A stretch of 64,000 bases of DNA from Miscanthus floridulus (taxonomy: Eukaryota; Streptophyta; Magnoliopsida; Poales; Poaceae): the NCBI RefSeq assembly GCF_019320115.1, contig NC_089589.1, forward strand, positions 23,317,273-23,381,272, written 5' to 3'. Positions 1 through 11,760 of this stretch are shown here, in pieces. Numbering within the stretch: the stretch's first letter is position 1; every line of letters begins with the position of its first letter. Under the pieces are notes generated by a model. That model worked only from the letters and a program-made list of their open reading frames with translations, did no database searches and was not told where the DNA came from. The position numbers and the translations under genes are program-made.

Positions 1-1620
1 ATAGGACATGGGTTATTAGATGAAAATTTAGGTCTACTTTAGATTATATTTCTTAATGGACAGGTGGGTAATATAAATAAAGAGCAATAGGTTACTTTAT
101 ATTGTTGTACACAATATTTGAGGTGGATAATTATTTATAAAATAGAATAGATCCAATAGCTATTATTATCAATAGTGATTAGGTTATACTGGATTGATGG
201 TCAGATGTTTCTAATTTTTGTGAAAGTATTCAAGGATCTATCTCTTGTATTTCTATCGGGTCTTGTGAGGATTAATATGGAGGCTTCATTGGAGACTTGT
301 AGTTAGAATTTATAATTTTTCTACAATGATTTGTATTTAGTTGGAACCTAATCTTATGATATATAAACTCTTGTTGCGTCCCATTCTATAACTTTGTAAA
401 TCTATAGTTTAGCTTTCGACTTTTTATGAAGTTGTTGCAATTTTTTTTCAAATGTTAAGTTGAATTCTATTTTTCTTTATATTTTCTTTGAAAATTGATT
501 TTTATTAAAATGTGTCTAGGCACTGGTAGTATTGTTTTCCACATGTTAAATTGAAACTCGGCATGCAGCCCGGTACTGAACATGTTGAATTTATTGCATC
601 ATAGGATTATATGTGTGTAGCATTGTTTTATATATCATAGTGTGCTCAAAATTAAATACCAACATTGATATGAAATAATATTTTAGTCGAAATGTGTAAA
701 CTTATTTAAAATAAAAACTTATGAAATTTATTATCATAGAGTATTAATATGAGTTAAAGTGAATTGTTACATAGTTTGTTATGTGAACGTTTTTCCATGT
801 TTTATTCTCATAGAGTTTTATATATGATAAGTTACTAAAACAAATATTTATTGTAATATATACATGTTTAATTGATATGCATGGTGGAACATAACATTAT
901 GCTTATTTATTTCACGATGGTAGAAGTCTGCAATTTAAAAACATATATGTATCATACTTTATGGAAGTTGATTTATTTTTTAAAATAATATATATTAGTA
1001 TTGAAATATAGATTTGACAGATATTTTTATTTATTTACTATAATGGATTAGGTAGATACAAATATAATGGTAATACTTTACATTATGTTTTACAAGGACA
1101 TATATGGTTAGGTTGAATGCAAACTTACAAGGTTACTTTGCATGCATTATCATTCATAGTGACTAAGGTGGGTAGTTTGTAAAATCATTAGGGTGTATTT
1201 TAAATTAACTTTCATAATGGTAGTTGTGGGTAATTCAAATGCAAAGTTAGAGAATTATTTTTAAATTATCTATAATAATGATAAAGTTGGGTAAATTAGA
1301 TGCAATATCGGATGTCAGATGTGGGTAATTTATATGCAAACATAGGGGTTATTTTGAATTATCTTTTGTAGTGACAGGGGTGTGTAATTTAGATGTAAAA
1401 TTAGGGGTTTATTTTATGTATCTTTCATAATGGTAGAGGTGGGTGTTTTTTCTATGAATTGGGATGGATCTAATGGGTACTATCGATGATTATGATTAGA
1501 GTATGCCTAATTAAAGACCTGATGTTTCTTATTACTATGAGAATTTCTAGTATTTATCTTTTTCTTACCGTGTCTAGTGTGAATTAATGTTGTGCCTTCA
1601 CTGGGGCCTTTAATTATTAA
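1..1620. repeat. AT-rich spacer with a diverged ~60-bp repeat
   Basis: No gene is visible. Between about 1,140 and 1,450 the phrase 'gtgggtaatttagatgcaaa' followed by 'ggttattttaaattatc' and 'ttcataatggtagagg' recurs about every 60 bases with many substitutions. Weaker copies occur at 1-130. The stretches at about 150-300 and 1,465-1,620 also resemble each other (gatgtttct ... tctagtgtgaattaatg), so the block may be an internally duplicated repeat. The same family appears in the opposite orientation near 26.44-26.76 kb. The class of repeat is unknown. From 1,621 to 1,978 I see nothing else. Confidence 0.5.
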
Positions 1621-2044
1621 TAGTAAGATTCATTGATGAGAAAAAGTTAAAATCCAAAATCCAGACCTAAACACAACATCAATAAAAAATAAATAAAAAC
1701 AAATCATTACTAATAAACATATAAAAAGCTTACTCCATTGCCGAGCATGGGCATGTTTGCTAGTTACTCAAAATACAAAACTGCATGAGTGGTATCATTA
1801 ATTTGCATGGCACGTATAGCATATGTATAGTACCAATATTTTAGCATTACTGTGTTGTGGACTTTGGGTAGGTGATAGGAACGAAGTTTTTTAGGAGAAG
1901 ACATAAGTTGTTCCATATGATCTGCTGGCTTTAAATTTTTTTTAAAACTATTTCTGCACCAAACTAGAGCCACTCTATTTGCCTATCCATGCTGATATTT
2001 GGTCTAATCTTGTTTCAGCGAAAGCCAGCAAGCTGCCAATAATA

Positions 2045-3113
2045 ATGGCGCCTGTCCTTGATTCTTTGGGATCCAATGTCAAAAAGATGTTGTTCAAGAA
2101 GATGAAGGAAGAAATGCATATGCTACTTGGAGTCATTAAGGAAGAAATGCATATGCTACTTGGAGTCCCCAAGGAGATCGACAAGATGAAAGTCAAGCTC
2201 GATGACCTCAAGAACTTCCTTGCTGACGCTGACAGGAGGAACATTACTGACCTGAACGTGCAAACACTGGTGACAGAGCTTCGGGGTACGATGAATGATG
2301 CTACCGACATCATCGATTTTTGCCGGTTGAAGGCCATGGATCGAGGTCCAAGCCGGGACATGGGTTGCTTCAGCCCCTTGCTCTTTTGCATGCGGAATCC
2401 CCTTCATACCCACCACATCGGAAGACGCATCAAGAAGCTAAACAAGAAGCTAAGCGATATCAAGGCCCGTGGAGAAGCATTTAATTTCATCAACCTTGGT
2501 TTCTATGAGCACCACCAAAGGAAGGAGATAGCATCTCCTCCTTTTACCCGTGAGACCTCAGGGGAGCTTGATGAGTCAGGTTTGGTTGGTGAAAAGATCA
2601 AGGAGGACACCAGAAATTTAGTAGAGATGCTCACCAAGGTGGAACAAGAATACAACAAAATTACAGTTTTTGCCATCGTTGGAGTGGGCGGTATTGGCAA
2701 AACCACCCTGGCTAAGAAGATCTTGAACAATGACATTATACAAAAGAAGTTTACAAAGAAAATATGGTTGAGTGTTAACCAACACTACAATGAAATTGAG
2801 ATTCTGAGACGATGTATTACTGGAGCTGGGGTAGACTACCATGCTGCTGGAAATACCAAGGTCACAATGGAGCAAACTCTTAAGGAGACCATGAAGGGGC
2901 ATAAAACCTTACTAGTGATGGATGATGTTTGGGATCACCATGCATGGGAGGATGTGCTTAGAGATCCATTGTCCAGCGTCTTATCCCCAGGTAGCTGTGT
3001 TCTTGTCACCACAAGACATGACACAGTTGCTCGAGGGATGAAGGCTGTGCAGCCCCACCACCATGTCGACAAAATAAAGCCAGAAGATGCAGGGGTCATC
3101 ACTCAAGAAACAG
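2045..3113 (+). pseudogene. Truncated CC-NB-ARC disease resistance (NLR) gene
   Basis: NLR proteins are cytoplasmic immune receptors; this one keeps only the N-terminal part. I chose the ATG at 2,045 (protein starts MAPVLDSLG) because an acceptor-like 'cttgtttcag' lies just upstream, suggesting a 5'-UTR intron. An Rx-type coiled coil fills about residues 1-150. NB-ARC follows: P-loop GVGGIGKTT near residue 212, kinase-2 LLVMDDVW near 288 and RNBS-B LVTTRHD near 319. After 'KPEDA' the reading shifts: the expected S-L-L-K-K-Q lies in the next frame and is followed by CAG|GTTCGT, the position where many grass NLRs have an intron. No GLPL, MHD or leucine-rich repeats follow; the next DNA is the duplicated TE-bearing segment. 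A perfect 33-bp tandem duplication (2,105-2,170) repeats KEEMHMLLGV in the coiled coil. Either a dead fragment or, less likely, a truncated NLR transcript. Confidence 0.85.
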
Positions 3114-3371
3114 GTTCGTAAAATTGACCATATATATGAGTTCATTCATTTTGTTCCTTACACAATCATGTTTGCTATACGTTCATTTTGGCACACTTTA
3201 GCATCATTGTCTAGCTATAGCTACTCTGATCTGATTAGTATATTATTCGCCTGCCGATCTCTGCAATAACTATTTATTTTGTATAGTTGTCCGATTCATT
3301 AGTGGCGCTAAAAAACATTTGTTTACACCAGAATTTGCAATAGATCGTGACAACTACAGCATGAGCTCGGG

Positions 3372-4556
3372 CATGACGGAGTCGGACTCTGCCAGAAAGG
3401 AAATCGTGGAGACCTAGTTGAATAAAATTAGATTATTTCCTTTTCACTCAAGGATTGTCCAGTGCTATTCGTTTACACTACTACGGAAAGTTTAATCACC
3501 GCCGGGGCTTTCACCAACGGTTATGAGACAACCGGCGGTGGTAAGTCTCACCACCGCCCCATTCCCTCAGGGGCCCCTTCTGGTTGATCAACCGGCTGTG
3601 ATAAAAGTTTTCACCGCCACCTCGGCATATGATCCGGCGGTGAACAAACTGCCAGTCTTCGCCACTGTATCGTATGTCGAACTGGCGGTAGAACGTTTAG
3701 CACTGCCGCTAATGTTCTTCACCTTGTAATGTTGGTTTCTTTTGGTTACTTGTACTCAAACAGCATGTCATTCTTGTGGTTCAATGGGTTTTATGGAAAT
3801 GTTTCTTGGCAGTGATGTATATGTTATGACATTGTGTATATGTATACGACCTGGGTCGGGTGTAATCGAAATAATATTTCAATTATATTACAACTGATTC
3901 TAGAAAAATGCAGTACCACTGCTGGCCTGTCCAATCGTTGGGGATATGGAATCAACTGGTGGTGATGGAGAGGGCTTCACCGCCGCATAGTACGCCAGAC
4001 CGACAGTGATATCGGCATCAACAACGCCTGATCCAACGTGACCGGCTATGCTGGTACCTACATCAACGCCAGATCATAACCCGGACCGATATTGATGCGT
4101 CGTCCATCGCCGCGGGATGGTACGTTGTTGTCCCCGTTATCGCGGCCGGATCGTTCGCAACACTGGTGGTGGTACACAACCAATTGCCGTCGGGTGGGAC
4201 TCTGGCGTGGCAATGAAGTAACCTATAGCACCACTGGATCGTACGCTGATCCAGTGGTGATGACCAATAGCTCCGGTAGTGCGCAACTGGCGGTGATGTA
4301 GACTATCACAACCGAATTTTACCAACGAGGTCTAAAACCGTCGGTGAAGGGGTTCTAGAACCGGCGGTGATAAACTTTATGTAGTAGTGTTACGGACCCA
4401 TACTTTTGTATTTGGACATCTCTCGATCAATACAACTTGTTTTTAGCTTCATGCCATCGCATTAGGAATAGGAGTAAGGTAATTCTCAGTGTGTTCTTCA
4501 GTAGGTAGGGCTGCATCGATTTCGATCTTTGGTTTGCTCTTAAGTATCATCTTATC
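3372..4556 (+). repeat. Segmental duplication, copy 1
   Basis: This segment is nearly identical to 62,850-64,000, in the same orientation. The 104 bases before the MITE, the 914-bp MITE itself and the right flank all match. Copy 1 has about 30 extra bases in the right flank (near 4,425-4,460). Homology begins at 'catgacggagtcgg' in both. Because the MITE has the same length and the same TTA target duplication in both copies, the insertion predates the duplication. Confidence 0.9.
3476..4389. mobile_element. 914-bp CACTA MITE (copy 1), TSD TTA
   Basis: It starts CACTACTACGGAAAGTTTA and ends TAAACTTTATGTAGTAGTG, so the termini are inverted repeats of the CACTA type. It is flanked by TTA on both sides (3,473-3,475 and 4,390-4,392), the 3-bp duplication of the family. 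Subterminal regions carry many copies of 'accggcggtga' and its complement. Short open frames within it arise from these repeats; there is no transposase, so it depends on an element elsewhere. Confidence 0.9.
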
Positions 4557-4692
4557 GACTTATATATAATCTTGTAAGGCAGCATCATTCGACCTCTTGC
4601 TAGATCTGACATTAGTCAAAGTTATCGATTCTATCGCGTTTATTATGGCTGCATCCTTATGATCTCTTGCAAGATTTAGTAGAATCACAAGT

Positions 4693-5315
4693 CACTACTA
4701 CACAAAAACATTCGGGCGATGTTTGCCTTTGCCTCTCTAAGGCGGGCAGGCTAGTTGTCCGTCTCCGTTAGATTAACCGAGGCCGTTAATTGATTAACCA
4801 AGGCGGGTACTGTAAGACAACCATCTCGGTTAATCGATTATTTTTGGAGGCACTCGTTATAAGCGTCTGCCTCCGTAAATCGATTGTAGCAACAAAATAT
4901 TTGTAGCAACAAAGAATTTATAACTTTTTCATATGAACTCGGATGAAGATAAACTTTATATCAAAATTGTAGAACTCGATAAGATCTACGACTATGTAGT
5001 TGAAAAGTTTTTGAATTAAAATTGTTTAGGGTGCCAAAATATTGTTTTAATTGCACAGATTTTGAAATTTAAAATTTAAATTATCAAACGATCTTAGATG
5101 TTGATATGATCTATACAAAGTTATATTTCTTAAAAGAATTTACAACTTTATAGTTGAAAAGTTTTAAATTTGATGATGTTTAGAGTCTCAAATATGCATT
5201 CGAAGGTTATAGATTTTGAAATTTAAAACTTAGACTTCATAAACGATCTCAAATGTTCACATAGTTAATACCAAAGTTCTAGTGGCCGACCTAATCTACA
5301 TATTTGATATTGACA
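4693..5315 (+). mobile_element. CACTA 5'-end fragment (CCTCGGTTAATCG family)
   Basis: It starts CACTACTACACAAAAACAT, followed by subterminal repeats of the 'gcggttaatcgatta' type to about 4,890, then the AT-rich internal module ('aactttttcatatgaactcggatgaa ... tgtagttgaaaagttttt'). The same layout occurs at 60,585 onward. The element stops near 5,315, where a GC-rich patch begins; no matching right terminus with the same target duplication is found. The 136 bases before it (4,557-4,692) hold nothing I recognise. Confidence 0.7.
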
Positions 5316-5690
5316 AGTCCTGGTTGTAACGGGTACCAAGACGTGTCAGTGCAGGAGGCTTTAGTCCTGGTCCACCGCTCAGCGGCTCCTGGCCCAACTC
5401 CGAGGAGTTGGATGGTTTTGAGGGCGTACCACCCGGGTACCTGTCGATTGGGGGGCCGGGTTCTCCGTCTAGCGAGTTGGCATAGCCCCCGAGGCCGTCG
5501 TGGGGCCTCCTCGTCGGTGGGCAAGGTGGATTCTGGATGTGCCCCTCCCTCTGACGTCCCGTGCCTGCCGGAGAAATTGTGGCGTGCACTCCCGCGCCGT
5601 CCCACTTCATCTGGGAGATGGGATGTCGGGCCATGTGGAGCAGATCTGGCAGAGGAGGGGCTTTAGTTTTGGTGGTTTCTCCGTCTGAGG
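5316..5690. other. GC-rich patch between two CACTA half-elements, possible captured gene fragment
   Basis: About 375 bases are strongly GC-rich while both sides are AT-rich. Open frames of 100-150 codons exist on both strands, as expected for GC-rich DNA, and none shows a domain I recognise. The position inside transposon DNA suggests capture of a host exon or 5' leader. Its origin is unknown. Confidence 0.4.
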
Positions 5691-6120
5691 TCACTTGAAA
5701 AATTCGAATTCCAAATGTGAGAACATCAAACCAAATTTTCATAGATAGATGATTTTAAATAAAAAAGTTGTCAACTACAAGTCATATAACTTTTCGAGAT
5801 CTATAACTTTCATTTTGGTCATGTCTCCATCCAAGGTCGTTTGAAAAAAATCAATTTTTAATGTAATCTATTGTTCGGCGTCCATTTATAGTTGTGTTTC
5901 TAGATGCAGCCGCCTCTATAAGTTGATTTGTAGGGGCGGCTGGATCTAGAGCCGCCCAACAAATAGGGCCATTTGTAGAGGCGGCTAAAAATAAGAGCCA
6001 CCTCTACAAATGCATTTGTAGATCGAGGCTATTCATTTTGGGAACCATTTTTAGAGGTGGTTTTAAATTGAGCCGCCCCTTAGAAGAAAGGCGTTGCTAT
6101 AAATGCTTTTTTAAGCAGTG
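5691..6120. mobile_element. CACTA 3'-end fragment (GTAGGGGCGGCTG family)
   Basis: It carries the AT-rich internal module in reverse orientation (5,740-5,850), then repeats of 'tttgtaggggcggct' and 'agccgcctctacaaat' (5,905-6,080), and ends 'gctataaatgcttttttaagcagtg', a CACTGC-type terminus. The bases after the end (aca) do not match those before 4,693 (agt), so it is not the partner of the left fragment. Confidence 0.65.
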
Positions 6121-6179
6121 ACATGAGAAAAGTGCTCCAAAGATTTTAGGCAGTCGACATCGTTTACATGGAGTTTCCT

Positions 6180-6384
6180 TGGATTCTTTGTGTGGAAGGC
6201 AAGGCCACGTGGCACGTGACTCAACATATCCTATTCATTTGCCGAAGTCAACCGTGCACACTGAGTCAGCTCGTCGTGGCTGTGTCCAGATTCAGAGCGC
6301 AGGCCGGCTTTCTGCTGATTGCTGGGCGCGTTTGGTTCAGAGTTTGTACATGGCCGCTAGAGTAGAGCTCAACGCACTGCTTCC
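6180..6384 (+). other. Possible gag/zinc-knuckle fragment
   Basis: One frame from 6,179 reads CGRQGHVARDS, which resembles the GH-centred half of a CCHC zinc knuckle as in retroelement gag proteins, followed by about 45 unassigned residues before the CACTA terminus at 6,385. The first Cys pair is incomplete and the final Cys is Ser. This is a short resemblance only. Confidence 0.25.
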
Positions 6385-7350
6385 CACTACATCAAATATC
6401 ATTTCCAGGCGCGGCTACAGTGCATTTGTAGGGGCGGTTCGGCCAGCCGCCCCTACGCAAGGGTCTCTACAAATCATGCATTTGTAGGGGTGGTTCCCAG
6501 ACCGCCCCTACAAATTGATTTGTAGGGACGGTTGGTACTGTAGTCGCCCCTACAAATCGATTTATAGGGGCGGTCTGGGAACACCAGCCGCCCCTACAAA
6601 TCGATTTATAGGGACGGCTACGGTACCAACCGCCCCTACAAATCATTTTTCCACCAAAAAAATTAAATTTACAATTCAAATTCATGGTACCTATACTTGC
6701 AAAGTGACTCAAGTACATACTTCAGCCGATAGTCCAATACACAATGACAGAAAAAAACCAAATACCTAAGTAGATCTTCATGGTACCCAAGTTAATATAA
6801 TACTCTCATGGATATAATTTAAATACAATCAGAAAGTTCATTTAACTTTACACTACTACAGGATGGACTTGTTGTCCCGGGCGGTAACGGCCTTTAGTCC
6901 CGGTTACCGCGCCGGGACAACGATCCCGGGACTAAAGGTGGAACCTTCAGTCCCGGGTCATCGAGCCGGGACTAAAGAGGGACCTTTAGCCCCGGTTGGT
7001 TTTACCAACCGGGACTAAAGGTCCTACAGCCGAGCAAACGTGGCCGCACCCTTTAGTCCCGGTTGGTAACCCCAACCAGGACTAAAGGTTCCTTTTCTTT
7101 TTCTTTTTTTTTGTTTAATTTATTTTCAGTTCAGTTACACATATTTGTTTAATATATAATATGTTTTTATGTACGTATTCTACGCTGCTAATATAAATAC
7201 ACGCACGCATATAATTACATCTAATTCTCATCTCGAGCATTATTATATTCGAATAAAGTATGAAACTATATATATTATAGATATATATGTATATATACAA
7301 CACTTTCATAATCTTGTTCTCGAAAATAACGATATCAATAAACTATTAAT

Positions 7351-10300
7351 TTATATCATTAGTTCCTTAGAATCAAAGTAGAACTCGTCGTTGGGATTTA
7401 GCACTTTTTCTAGAAGATATGCTGCTATTGACTCTTGAACTGCTTTCAAATGGTCTTTTTGCATGACCCTTCGTTTCAACCATTCAGTCTTGCATTTAAA
7501 ATAAAAGGAAAAGTATTAATACATATATATATATATATTCATTTAAAAATAAATAAAAAATTTGATATATACGTACTCTGAGGACATCTTCAGGAGTTCT
7601 TCTTATGTGTGCAGTGATAAATTCACAAACGTAGTATCCACACAAGTTATTACCTGGTTGCTGCCGCAAACACCACTATACGAGAAGAAGATTATTCTCA
7701 TCATCTCACACGTAAATTGAAGTACGATACAGTAATTAAACACGTGGGGAAGTATATATAGTAGAACTTACTGGTATTTCAACTACATTAAGTGGTGCCT
7801 TGCAATCCTTGCGGTGTTGCTGAATAAACTCTTTCCAAATCCTGTGCGACCAATAACGTACGATCGTTAATAAATTATGGCAAAATCTTTTCAACAATAG
7901 TTGTGCACGAGAGATCGAAATTACCCCTGGATAATGTCTATCATATCTTGGTATAGTGCCCGCTCTTTTCTCAATGAGTCCAAGATTACTAACCAACTTG
8001 AGTTTAACTCAATAACAATGAGTATCCAGTGAAACCTGCATTGGTTTATACACACATGTACATGCATATAAGTTGTATTGATATTACATAAAATGTGTAG
8101 ACTACATTATTATTAACACTTACTCAAAGTTGTACGGGAAAAGTATTGTTGTCTTGTCGTGCTGCTTCACGAATAATTTCATGATATTCGTCTGTGCTTC
8201 AGATACCCAGTGCTCCTTGACAATAATATCGGTTTTGAATACGATATAAGGATCAATGAAGCCAACACTGGTGTCTTGTATTCTTTGGAGCTCTGACATC
8301 TAGAATCTGTATATAAATATAAGTTACATGTGAGGATAATTATATACACGTACGCATGGAAGTGAGTTTATTAAATAAAAGTAAGAATCACTTACAAACA
8401 AAAGGAGCTAATGATTGATTTGTCCAGAGCGTCTAAGTGGTATAGTTGATGCAATTCTTCGAAACTAATATGTAAGATGTCATCGCCACGGAAGTAATGA
8501 TGGTCTCTAAATCTGACAAAGATCCACTGCTCACCTCTGCCACACGCCTGCATGTACCACTTGTTGAGCAAGTATATTTGCGTACCCAATTCATTCAGAG
8601 CCGTAGGGTTGTATAAACTTTTGCCAAATTTATAAGTCTTCCAGGTATCAACTTCTAGGTTCTGGATTGGAGCTTTGCCCGTCAATTGATCCAAGGTTAA
8701 ACTAGTTAATTCAAAAAAAGCATTAAGGTCTTGAACCGACACTTCTCCAGAGTTGTCTAGTCGATAGACTTCTATGTTGGAACCATATTCATTAGCAACA
8801 ACAAGATTTTGCATTGGTTGCTTCTGTTGTCCGAGCTGTGGGACATCCTTCCCTGATGCTCTTTTCCTTTTCTTATGTGCATCATGTGACTTCACGAGGG
8901 AGCGGTCATAGTTTGATAGTGATGGAGGCTTACGAACTTCAAGCATCTTTTTCTTGTGAGCTTCGACCTTCTGCCTCAGCTGATCTCGTGGTATGTAAAA
9001 GTACAACTTCTCCTTAAGCTTCGCTTGTCTCTGCTTTTGGATATCTATAAAAAAATCTTTCACTTTTTTGTCTTCTTCAGCTGCTATTTGCTCATCAGTC
9101 TTTTCAGGAAGTATTTCTTGAGAAATAACTCTTTTTTTCAGGGTCTTCTTTGCCGCCGGGACCTTAGACGTCTTTGTAGTGCGTCGCTGTGGAGGGGGTG
9201 GGGGCGGTGTTGGAGACCGGCGTGGAGGCGATGAGGCCGGTGTTGGAGTCCGATGTGGAGGCGTTGGAGATCGTTGTGGAGGCGGTGGGGCCGGTGTAGG
9301 AGTTGGAGATCGTTGTGGAGGCGATGGGGCCGGTGTAGGAGTTGGAGATCGCCGTGGGGATGAAGTCGTCTCACCCCCCGTGACGCTGTGATGAGATGGG
9401 GAATGAATGATTGGGCTAGGCTGGGGGGAGACCCTGCTACAAAAATAAGTTGTCGGTCAATTATTTTTGAAGCCAATATAAAATTAATGAAAAATAATAT
9501 TTCATTCACTTTCATTCGTACCTAGGGTGAGGTAGGGGAAGCGGTGGCGCCCCAGGAATGATGATGAAGCATTTGCACCATTGAATAAATGTCTTCTCTG
9601 CTTCTCCTAGTGTCTTCTCCCCATCACCGCCTTCAATGTCAAGAGGAACATTGCTGTAACCTTTGAGCACTCTATCGATCGAGACGCTAGCATATCCAGG
9701 TTGAATAACTGACCCATGGATTCTTGGTGTCTTCGTTCGGTCTATTGGAGATACAACCCCGATAGCCACCATGATTGATGCATTATTACCATCTGGAATG
9801 TGCAGCTCACATGTTGTTAGAGGCTCGGTAATGTCATCAATAGGGAAGCGCAACCTAGCGTCACCTTGAATAACTGGTAGCTCCGTGGAAGCACAACTGC
9901 TTTTCATCTGACCAATGGGGCTAATGGTGACTCCTGGCGTTGATTGCGATTGCATTTGACTCATTGCTAGCTGCACTTGCCTCTTGATCTCCTCCTGCAT
10001 TCTTGCCTCAAGAGATTTTTCTCATTGACGTGATTCAAGCAATGCTTGTCGTGACTCATTAACAAATTGCTCCAATACACGGATTCGGTCTCCCTCCTCA
10101 TCCTTCTTTCTCCGGCGACTTCTGTAGGTATCCCTATCTGCTGGGAATGCTTGTAGCCACGGAACCGCCCCATAGCCTCTTGTTCGACCATCATGTTCGG
10201 GATTCTCTAGGGCATATGTCAATTCATCCTTTTCTCTGTTGGGCTTGAAAACACCACTATCAGCTTCTTCCCTAGCACGAGCTAGTCTCTATGTTGCCCT

Positions 10301-11280
10301 CTCAATTTTTTGGCCGAAAATTAGCTTGTCAGTGTCTGGGTCTAGGCTTCCCCCATGAGCGTAGAACCAATTCTTCACGCGTTGAGGCCAGTTCTTCTCT
10401 ATTATTTCAGGTATGATTCCCTTGGCAGTAATCTCTGCTTCTAGGTTCTGCCACTTGGGAATAGCACTCCTATAACCACCTGATCCCATGTGATGATGGT
10501 ATTGCTTCTGTCGGGCATTCTGTTGATTCCTCATCACACGTTCCTCACTCTCTTGAGATGTCTTGTATTGTACGAAGTCATTCCAATGGGACTCCAACTT
10601 GACAAACGCCTTAGCATTGAAATCCGACATTTCATTCTTCAAGATAAACTTTTTATACAATGTCTTCTTCCAACTCTTGAACAATGTTGCCATCTTCTTC
10701 ATTGTCCAATCCCTCACTAGCTCCTTCAAAGCATCATCTGCTTGTAATGTGAAATGCTGAGTGATATCTCTCCAAGCTAGGTTCTTGTCACGGTCACATA
10801 CAAAACTAACATTAGGAGCAGATATCTTCTGCTTCCATTCACAAGCACTAACTGGGATCCTATCCCTTACAATGAACCCACATTGATTGACATATGTCTG
10901 AGCATGTGGTCCCAATGGTTTGCCGGTGTCGGTGTCAAATTATGATATTATGAAACGGCCCTCTAATGGCTTTTTTGGCCCTCGGACTTTCCTACTCTTG
11001 TCGGTGGTTGATGTAGATCCAGAGACCGGCTACATGAGTAGAAACACAATGATTAACAACAAATATACGTACGCATGCATCTATAAGAGATGATAGATAA
11101 TCGAATATACCTCGCCAGTATTTTCTTGCGCGACAATTTGTTGATCTTCAACCACGGGATATTCAGGATATCCTCATAATCAGCAAAGTACTGACTCGTG
11201 TCATCTACATCCGTATTGGTGCCGGCGTTGATAATATCCGCCATTATGTCATCATTCAAGTTATCATCCGGAGCAGCCAT
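7351..11280 (-). pseudogene. CACTA TNP1-type protein fused to a Ulp1-like (C48) protease domain
   Basis: The multi-exon gene starts at MAAPDDNLND (ATG at 11,280) and ends KELMI* at 7,351. The N-terminal half (10,915-10,289) matches plant transposase Ptta/En/Spm (Transposase_24), then comes a coiled, charged linker and the region at 10,000-9,512. The C-terminal exons (about 8,295-7,351) read FHWILIVIELN, then LVILDSL, then PGNNLCGYYVCEFI. These are the His, Asp and catalytic Cys contexts of C48 (Ulp1/SENP-like) desumoylating proteases. Donors GTAAGT and acceptors CAG fit between these pieces. A simple-sequence Pro/His/Arg-rich stretch lies at 9,140-9,400. Breaks: a one-base loss near 11,150, and in-frame stops at about 10,948 (IIS*FD), 10,291 (ERAT*RLA) and 10,024 (SRQ*EKS). 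All three stops can be explained by C-to-T changes. It would have acted in the nucleus in transposition; it is now dead. Confidence 0.85.
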
Positions 11281-11339
11281 TTGTATCTTCAAGACATAGA
11301 TAGAATTACTATGGCACATAACATAAGTACAATATCCAA

Positions 11340-11760
11340 GTAATATATAGATAGAATTACTAAAATAAAATATGCATGTGATATAGAGATAGAATTACTA
11401 ATAAAATATGCATGTGTCAATTACTAAAACAAAATTAAATCTAACATATATATAGAGAGATAGAATATAATTACTAATCCAATTAAATAAAATAACACAC
11501 ATATATCTAGATAGAATTAATTACTAAATCTAATTAAACCTAATATATATACATAGATAGAATTACTAAATCAAAATTAAATCTAACACATATAGAGAGA
11601 GAGATAGAATAATAATTACTAAATATATCAAAAACTATAATAAAAATATATCTAAATAAAGTACTAATTAAATTTTAATACATTTAAATCTAATTAACAT
11701 ATATCAAAAACTATCTAAAAAACTAACTAAAAAACTATCTAAAAAACTATCTAAAAAATA
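11340..11760. repeat. AT-rich intron with short degenerate repeats
   Basis: Phrases such as 'atatagatagaattactaa' recur about every 50-60 bases. This lies between the TNP1-ULP1 start codon and its GC-rich leader and is probably the first intron of that gene. No coding sequence. Confidence 0.5.

Noticed and set aside
4693..6120. A single complete CACTA element
   Set aside because: The subterminal motifs differ between ends and the 3-bp flanks (AGT, ACA) do not match.
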